Part shown: one piece after another, positions 29,744 to 35,770 of the stretch
Layout: every line of letters starts with the position of its first letter
Position numbering within the stretch: position 1 is the stretch's first letter
Origin: Chara braunii
Taxonomy: Eukaryota > Streptophyta > Charophyceae > Charales > Characeae
Direction: 5' to 3'
Assembly: GCA_003427395.1 (NCBI GenBank)
Contig: BFEA01000390.1
Span: 564,050 to 599,819 of the forward strand
Length of the DNA stretch: 35,770 nt
The notes under the pieces: generated by a model
What the model was told of the DNA's origin: nothing
Seen by the model: only the letters and a program-made list of their open reading frames with translations
Databases searched by the model: none
Position numbers and translations under genes: made by a program

Positions 29744-30536
29744 TTAGACGCATGTTAGCTTGTTATTTGCAGTTGGGTTTTCTCTATGTTTTCCTTTCTT
29801 GATGTCTTCTTCATACAAAATTGCGAATTCACGCGTCCCTGGGGGTAGCCGTTGAATTTGGTCCCTCGTTAATGCATCAATGGGACGCCTAGGCTTCCAT
29901 CCTTTATGCAGTGCGTTAGGTGTTCTACCCGTGATAATATGTATACTGTTGTTATATGCACTGACAATTTTAGGCAAGTTCTCATCCCAATCAATCTGAT
30001 TTGGACGGACATACATTCACAAAAGTTGTTGACAGAGACGATTCATTTGCTCAGTTTGACCATTCGTTTCAGGATGTCTGCCTGACGACAATGTCATTGT
30101 AGACTAGTGAGCTGAACATTTCTATCTGATATGATGTTTTTGGGAAATCCATACTCAGATACCCATCGCATTTGAAACTTTTGGATGACTAGTTCGGTTC
30201 TAGCTTCAACAGGCAAATGAATAAGCATAGCGTACTTAGAGAATCTATCAACGATTACCATTACGTGACAATTGCCATTTCGATTTGTAGTGAGGCTTAT
30301 AAAGTCAATAGAGATAGACTCACCTGACCCACTTGGAATAGGTAGTGGTCGCAATAGTCCCATCGGATTCTCATGTGAGGGCGTGTTCCTTTGTCAGACA
30401 AGACAAGTCAACACATACGTTAGTACATCTTCTTTCATTCCTTTCCATTCAAAACGTTCACGCACATTGGCATATGTCTTCTTGAAACCAAGTGTCCTTC
30501 TGCATCATGGCACTCCCCAATGATCAAACTCTTAAT
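29744..30536 (-). pseudogene. Integrase, second element (inactive)
   Basis: The finger begins GECHDAEGH (H-X3-H). A frame change follows, and in the C-X2-C half the second Cys is a stop (TGA on the minus strand, 30394-30396). The core has ISIDFISLTTNRNG (first Asp), IVDRFSKYAM and IISDRN (second Asp). About 11 codons are then missing, so the distance to the catalytic Glu in GQTEQMNR is about 24 residues where 35 is usual, and the frame changes. The rest (DWDENLPKIVSAYNNSIH, TPNALHKGWKPRRPIDAL) is well kept, after an extra stop near 30015. Confidence 0.8.
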
Positions 30537-31130
30537 TGATTCTAGGTGAGGAATACACAATCGTTCTTCGGTTTTGTCCAGCAAGAAGAGTAAGTCATCA
30601 GTCATTTGATATTTTGGAAACAACTCAGGGTTTTTTCGTAGTGTTCCAATGATAGGACTCCAAATAGGATCACTCCCATAACCTTGGCGGATTTGTTCTT
30701 TCAGTTCATTTCCAATATCGAGATAGGAGACAATAGTTCCAAAGAAATCTGCATGCCTTGACAAAGCATCCGCAACCACGTTAGACTTACCTTTGATGGT
30801 TTTCACCTCAAAGTCAAATGTGTCAAGGAATGTGGACCACCTTACCAACTTGTCGGAGAGCTTGGGCTGAGTCTTAATCCACTTCCATGTAGAGTGATCA
30901 GAGTAGACAGTGAAATGCATCCCTAACAAGTAGTGGTTCCATGTATCTAGTGCAACTACTAAGGCATATAGTTCCCTTTCATATGTAGAGTTGGCTACTT
31001 TTTTTGACGGAAGTTTTCTCGACATAAACTCAATAGGTCTATATCCCTTACTGTCATCCTGTTGTAGCACAACCCCAATCCCATACTGATTTGCGTAAGT
31101 CGTGACAATGAAAGGAAGAGAAGGATCAAC
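30535..31130 (-). pseudogene. RNase H, second element (catalytic Asp lost)
   Basis: YERELYALVVALDTW and TVYSDHSTWKWIKTQP keep two catalytic acids, and IKGKSNVVADALSRHADFFG is the usual end. The first catalytic Asp, expected in T-T-D-A, is Tyr here (TTYANQYGIGVV; TAC on the minus strand near 31107). A TAG lies just upstream of IVDPSLPF. The ORF runs on without breaks from about 31130 to the integrase finger. Confidence 0.85.
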
Positions 31131-32206
31131 AATCTATAGGACAAGGTAGTGAGTCAAAGCATGTTTTAACTTTCTAAACGATGACTCACAATCTTTGTCC
31201 TACAACCAAGGCTTTTCTTTCTTTAACAGTCTTCTCATAGAAGCAACTATCAAGGAGAAGTTTCTGACGAGCTTCCTATAATAACTAGCAAGTACTAAGA
31301 AAGACCTGAGTTCCGTGACAGTCTTAGGTTGAGGCCAATCTCTGATTGCTGTTATTTTCTTCTCTTCAGGCCTTAGTCCTTCTTCATTCACTATGTGCCC
31401 TAGGTATAATACTTCAGGCTTAGCGAATTCAGACTTCTTCGGATTCAATTTGAAGTTGGCTTCGCGCAAATTCTGAAGAACCATCCGTAGGTGTTTCTCG
31501 TGATCCTTCAGTGTCTTACTGTACATTAGGATATCATCGAGATAGACAATTACGAATTGGTCCAACCACTGATGGAATAATTCATTCATGGACCTATGAA
31601 AGGTTACAGGGGCATTAGTCAATCCGAAAGGCATTACCACATACTCGTAGTCACCATACCTTGTTCGGAAAGCCGTCTTGTGTTGATCTTCAGGAGCCAC
31701 CTCGATCTGGTGGCACCCTGACTTGAGATCAATCTTGCTTAAATACCTGCAGCCCTGTAGTTGGTCCAACAAATCATCAATGTGCGGAAGTGGTTCCGCG
31801 TTTTTCACAGTGACAGAATTCAACCCACGATAGTCAATGCATAGTCGAAGTTCACCTTACTTTTTGGGCACAAATAAGATAGGTGCACCATAAGGAGATG
31901 AGTTGGGTCGTATCCATCCCTTGTCAATAAGGTTTTTTTTTTTTTTTTTTCCTGCAGTTGTTTTCGTAATTCCTCAAGTTCCCTAGGCGACATATGGTAA
32001 ATGGGACCCTTGGGAATCTTGCTTCCGGGAATGATCTCGATTGTGTGCTTGATAGCACGCTCAGTGATTCCTGTCGGTTCAGACTGCAAGTCCTTGTACT
32101 CGTCAAGAAGTTTTTCAATAGAAGGTGGATAGGATGAGGAACACTCACCTACTTGCTTGACAAGCACCATCATCACCTCTTGATCCAACTTTTTCTTTAC
32201 TACCAT
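31131..32206 (-). pseudogene. Reverse transcriptase, second element
   Basis: Motifs in order on the minus strand are IYHMSPRELEELRKQLQE, then a break at an 18-base A run (forward T run 31933-31950), SSPYGAP-type remains in shifted frame, IDDLLDQLQGCRYLSKIDLK (motif A Asp kept), TRYGDYEYVVMPFGLTNAP, FVIVYLDDILMYSK (YLDD kept) and PEVLYLGHIVNEEGLRPEE. Frames change at the A run and near 31823, and a stop follows KEKPWL at 31200. The catalytic residues are intact although the frame is not, so this decayed differently from the first element. Confidence 0.85.
31933..31950. repeat. T18 homopolymer within RT
   Basis: A run of 18 T (A on the coding strand) lies in the RT N-terminal region and coincides with a frame change. 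Expansion of a shorter A run is a likely cause of the frameshift. Confidence 0.85.
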
Positions 32207-32479
32207 CGAACGGAAAGTTGGATAACTCAGAAAGATATAGTAGAGTTACAGCCAGACCTATGATATAACTTAATAGCACGTAGTTCGGACGTCCCGTCCT
32301 TGAGTTTGACAATTTTATCTTTGAATTTAACTTCTGGGTCGGCTTCCTCATGCCAATCCATACCCAGAATTATGTTAAAGGGTAATTTCTTCTCAATTAG
32401 GAAGGATACTTCATGTAACTTTCTTTTTCCTTTCTTAGTTTTGAAATAACATTGACACGATCGACATATTGAGAGACAG
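32207..32479 (-). pseudogene. Aspartic protease C-terminus, second element, cut by an insertion
   Basis: One minus-strand frame reads HEVSFLIEKKLPFNIILGMD, with the ILGMDW signature of Ty3/gypsy protease, followed by VKFKDKIVKLKDG, until a stop near 32217. The frame is open up to 32479, where the sequence changes into the LTR of another element. The active-site part and Gag would lie beyond that element, outside this window. Confidence 0.75.
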
Positions 32480-33909
32480 TGTTACATGCTGAAAGCCTAC
32501 ACACAGGCCCCTCACGGGACCCGAGGTTGGAATAGGGCCCCCAGGTCGCGTCACCGCAACCTGAAGGCCCTATGGCATGTTTACTTGGGCCTGCATCAGA
32601 AAAACGCCAGCTTTAGATTATTTATTTTATTTATTTGTTGCTGTTTTTCTAACGAGTGCACTGTTGTCCGTTTTGTGGCCAGGTACACGTTTTAGGACCA
32701 GGGCCAGATTCAGGCCCAGAGGCTGAGCTCCTAAAAACGTTTGGACCTTTTCTTTTGTTTTCGAACAAATTTTGACCTGTTCGGACCCAGGCCGACGTTG
32801 AGGCCGGGTACGTCCGCACAGGACCAGTTCGAAGCCAGGTACCAGGAAACTGAATCCTGGAACAGGGCNTGGACGTCCGGTAGGGACCCAGGCAGGCCGT
32901 TTTAGGCCAAGGACTGAACCAGTTTTCGAAGCCNGCGATCTAGACCGTGGATCGNAGTTTCGATCTGCACGGTCCAGAACGCAGGCCGTGGGTTTTCAGT
33001 CCTGGCCCAGCGCTACTTAAGCTGGGCCATTGCCCAGTTCGGACAGAAGGTACCAGGAGAAATCCAGCGTTATGCTGGTTCAGGAACTTCGCTGCTGCGC
33101 TATTTTGGAGACTCCCTGCTGCGCTATTTTGAGACTGCAGCTGCGCTGCTCATCGGCAATGAGAAACAACGCTGGAGTCGTCCAGCGCCGAGGAGGGTAG
33201 TGGAGTTAGAGAGAGAGAGAGAGAGAAGAGGACTTACCTGTACCAGCGCCATAGCTGGCTTCGCGGTACCTGCAAGTTCCATCGCCAGGTAAGTGCAGAA
33301 AGCGCCTAGCTTTCTTCTTCTTCTTCTTCTTCTTCTTCTTCTTCTTCTTCTTCTCTCCTCTTCTCCTCCTACTCCTCCCAAGTTCTTGTTGTTGTTGTTG
33401 TTGTTCTTCTTCTTCTTCTTCTTCTTTATCAGAGTAGAGATAGAGGTAACTGCAGACATTGTTTGGACACGGCATTCTGCCATATTGGGCACGACATTCA
33501 GATCGGACTTACACTCTACATTGGGATTGAACTGTGTGCGACATTCGGAGATCAGACTTGGGTTGGACTTGGTTACCTCCGTCCCTCCCCCTTCTCTCTC
33601 GCATGTCCATGGATCTCTCCCCATGTGTGTGANCGNAAGGGCAATCTTTCTGATGTCTTGCCCTTCCGAAGTTTTCTCCTTTTCATGTTGTTGTCCACGT
33701 GTCCTTTGATACTAAATCTTNNGCTGCGCTGCTTCCCAGCCCATGATGATAATGATACGAATGTGTTNTTGTTGATTTCTCATTGGTTCACCCTTTGCAC
33801 CGTGCACATTGACATCTTGTGAATGTTGCACCTATGCTGCTGGTTGTTGCCACTTTCGTCATTGCTAGATCCTAGGCTCTCAGTGCATTTCACTTCCTGA
33901 TATGCTACA
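32480..33909 (+). mobile_element. 5' LTR of a third LTR retrotransposon
   Basis: The left end is TGTTACATGC at 32480, exactly where the interrupted protease of the second element stops. The right end is TGCTACA at 33909, two bases before a primer binding site. TG...CA ends and the length of 1430 bp suit a Ty3/gypsy LTR. Inside are AGGCCC-rich sequence, a 23-bp direct duplication (GCTGCGCTATTTTGGAGACT-type at 33094 and 33117), GA and CTT/GTT microsatellites and eight N positions. The 5 bases before the LTR are GACAG, the expected target-site duplication; its mate is outside the window. Confidence 0.7.
33204..33430. repeat. GA and CTT/GTT microsatellites in the LTR
   Basis: A GA run lies at about 33207-33227, a CTT run at 33311-33354 and a GTT then CTT run at about 33388-33426. 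Poly-Leu and poly-Lys/Arg ORFs here are by-products. Confidence 0.9.
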
Positions 33910-33911
33910 AG

Positions 33912-33923
33912 TGGTATCGGAGC
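33912..33923 (+). promoter_or_regulatory. Primer binding site, initiator tRNA-Met type
   Basis: TGGTATCGGAGC differs at one base from TGGTATCAGAGC, the usual plant LTR-retrotransposon site complementary to the 3' end of tRNA-iMet. It lies two bases after the LTR end and is followed by TAGTG. This fixes the element's + orientation. Confidence 0.8.
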
Positions 33924-33953
33924 TAGTGCGATGAATCTTGGCAGCAACCAATC

Positions 33954-34082
33954 AATCGATTGATTGATTGGATTAGCGGTTTGCCACCAATCAATCTTCG
34001 ATTGATTGATCAGTCAATCAGGAGATTGATCGAACAATCGATCAATCAGCCAGCAATCATCTGAGATTGATTGATTGATTGG

Positions 34083-34116
<34 letters not shown>

Positions 34117-34140
34117 AATTGATTAATTAGTTGATTGATT
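33954..34140. repeat. ATTG/AATC tetranucleotide repeats, partly inverted
   Basis: TTGATTGATTG runs (best at about 34063-34140) and their complement (CAATCAATC near 33948 and 34000) share the stretch, so long AT-rich hairpins are possible in the untranslated leader RNA. Confidence 0.85.
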
Positions 34141-34149
34141 ATTTGGCAA

Positions 34150-34345
34150 TTTTTTTTATCTTGGAAATTTCTCGAAATTAAGTAATTATTTATTTTTTTT
34201 TTCGAGAAATTATTTTTTTTTTCGAGAATTTTTTTTTGAGAAATTATTATTCTTTTTCGAAAAATTATTTTTTCGAGAAATTTGGTTTCTGATAATTTTA
34301 TTTTCGTTCTGAGAATTCTTTTTCCGAGAATTTTTTTTTTACCTT
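34150..34345. repeat. Degenerate TTCGAGAAATTATTTTTT repeat
   Basis: TTCGAGAAATTATT and related words separated by T runs recur about eight times at a spacing of roughly 17-25 bp in the leader of the third element. Confidence 0.75.
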
Positions 34346-34761
34346 GTTTAATTGTTAAATGTCTGCATTTTGACAAATTCGATTCTTTTTCCGAAAATGT
34401 CCCTCTACACTTTCACTGCGTAGGTCTGCAAATTCCGTTCTTTTTTTTCAAAAAAAAAAAAAAAAACGGCATTTTTTTCCTTTCTGCAACCTACTCCTAC
34501 TCTGAGTTGTAAAGATACTTCTTTTCTGTTTCTCTGCAGTTTCACCTTCGGCACTCAAGGGGATTGGACAGTCTTTTTTCAAATTTTGATTTATTTCTTA
34601 ATCAAAAATTATTATTTTTCTTTTTTGGATTAGGGAAGTGTTCAATTTGGGATCTGTCCGATCCTTCCCACCTGTCTACTGCCTACCTGTTCTTTCCTCG
34701 CCAGTCCGAATACTGGGCCAGTCTATCCGATTGGCCCATAGGTGACTCTTCAGAGCAGTGC
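34346..34761. other. Rest of the third element's leader
   Basis: AT-rich sequence with an A18 run near 34449-34466, without recognisable coding. It ends at the gag start at 34762. Confidence 0.4.
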
Positions 34762-35770
34762 ATGCCACTCACTCGATCTCAGACCAAGGCCATGGACCGG
34801 AAGGCGGGAGAATCCCTCCTGGCCTATGAGGAACGCCTGGCTGCTTTCATCGAGGAGGCCAACGATAGGGCCGCCGCCGCGGCCAAGGAACGTAGTCAGA
34901 TTGAGCAAGAAGAGGAGGCCAAGCGACGGAAGGAGGAACAGGACCGACTTCGTCAAGAGGAGGCAGACCTGCAGGCGGCAGCCGAACACCGGTCACGCCA
35001 GCGGGAATGACTGTTCACACGGGAGACCGTGATCGGCGATGAGGCCGCACATTGGGTGGAAGTGGCATCTGCAGACGGGGCCCCAGAGACTGAGAAAGGG
35101 CTGTCAGCCCTTGCGCAGGTCTCCCACGACCTCGTGGCCACCTGCGCTCTGCAGCAGGAGGAAATCCTTCACCTGCAGCAGACAGTGGACCAGATGCTCG
35201 CACGGCTGCAGGCGTTGGAGAAACAGCCGGCTGCTGTAGCAGCCGCAGGGCCTTCCAACCTTACCACCCGTGTGCAAGTTTTGGAGGATGACGTCAGCAA
35301 CATCAAGCGGGTGCATCAGGACTTTCGGACGTCGCAGCAAGCAACGAACTTGCAGTTGGAGACGCAGGTCCAGGCTGCTGCCACCGTGACGCCCGCGGCC
35401 GCATCCTCCCGGCGCCCACCCAAACTGGATGACATTCCAGTTTTCTGCGATCAGTCCAAGACGGAACCGATCCCGTGGTGGCGCCAGTTTACTCTCAGGC
35501 TCGACATGCGCCATGTCCCGAACAACGATCGACATCCGTGCTTGTACCACCGATCTGGTGGTGCATGTCAAGCAACATCTTGACCAGCCACGGCGTAGCA
35601 GTGTGGGAACTGCACACCAAGCTCACTTGGCAGGAGTTGACTGACGCCTGGCACAAGCGATTCCAAGTGGAGCCGCCCGACCTGCAAGCGATGGACAAGC
35701 TCAACAAGCTCCATCAGAACACACTGCTCAGTCAGGACTGGATTACCGAGTTCCAAAGACTCGCCTCCAC
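34762..35770 (+). pseudogene. gag of the third LTR retrotransposon, runs off the right edge
   Basis: The start ATG at 34762 (MPLTRSQTKAMDRKAGES) is chosen because it opens the recognisable protein. Residues 20-83 form a strong charged coiled coil (ERLAAFIEEANDRAAAAAKE and beyond). One in-frame TGA at 35008-35010 interrupts it, after which the same frame continues with further coiled coils (LQQTVDQMLARLQALEKQ; LTTRVQVLEDDVSNIKRVHQ), a Pro/Ala linker and a capsid start (KTEPIPWWRQFTLRLDM). A frame change near 35560-35585 precedes the rest of the capsid (LTWQELTDAWHKRFQVEPPD; LHQNTLLSQDWITEFQRLAS), which is open to the last base. It would form the capsid of the element. No zinc knuckle is reached. 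Confidence 0.75.

Noticed and set aside
33293-33709. Poly-Leu and poly-Lys/Arg ORFs on both strands
   Set aside because: Products of CTT and GTT microsatellites in the LTR.
1-35770. tRNA or rRNA genes
   Set aside because: None recognised by eye on either strand; a tRNA or covariance-model scan would be needed to exclude a degenerate one.

Overview
The window looks like heterochromatic, transposon-rich nuclear DNA of a plant-lineage eukaryote. The wording of the Gag and Pol remnants resembles what I know from charophyte algae such as Chara; that organism call is inference. No bacterial gene organisation, tRNA, rRNA or CRISPR array was seen. Almost every coding trace belongs to an LTR retrotransposon and nearly all are broken. 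About a dozen N positions show this is a draft assembly.

Region 1 (1-19535) is a head-to-tail array of a long repeat: unit A (1-8591), unit B (8592-17443) and a truncated unit C (17444-19535). From one TATA box to the next, a unit reads: TATA box; a leader of about 4.7 kb with short palindromes, a 94-bp tandem repeat, a small ORF with a hydrophobic segment, GA-rich tracts, a degenerate CAGAC-type repeat and a possible intron 3' end; a Gag-like ORF; an acidic repeat-bearing ORF (ORF2); a lysine/arginine-rich ORF (ORF3); next TATA box. No protease, RT or integrase is seen inside a unit. It may be a non-autonomous, gag-only LTR-type element arrayed in tandem.

Region 2 (19536-23255, + strand): unit C breaks off inside its leader and joins a 5'-truncated Ty3/gypsy gag-pol remnant. 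The order is zinc knuckle, aspartic protease, RT, RNase H, integrase, GPY/F-like region and a chromodomain-like tail. It has many stops and frameshifts and has lost key catalytic residues.

Region 3 (23256-29483) has no complete gene. It holds a possible 3' LTR, hairpins, several mini- and microsatellites, one convincing 90-nt internal exon of a host gene (25154-25243), an unexplained 54-codon ORF, a 55-bp composite minisatellite rich in ACGT cores, and a perfect 24-bp palindrome.

Region 4 (29484-32479, - strand) is a second, different Ty3/gypsy pol remnant: protease C-terminus, RT, RNase H, integrase and chromodomain, also inactivated.

Region 5 (32480-35770, + strand) is a third LTR retrotransposon. 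Its 5' LTR starts exactly where the protease of the second element is cut. The LTR is followed by a near-consensus initiator-tRNA-Met primer binding site, a microsatellite-rich leader and a gag gene that runs off the right edge. This is a nested insertion.
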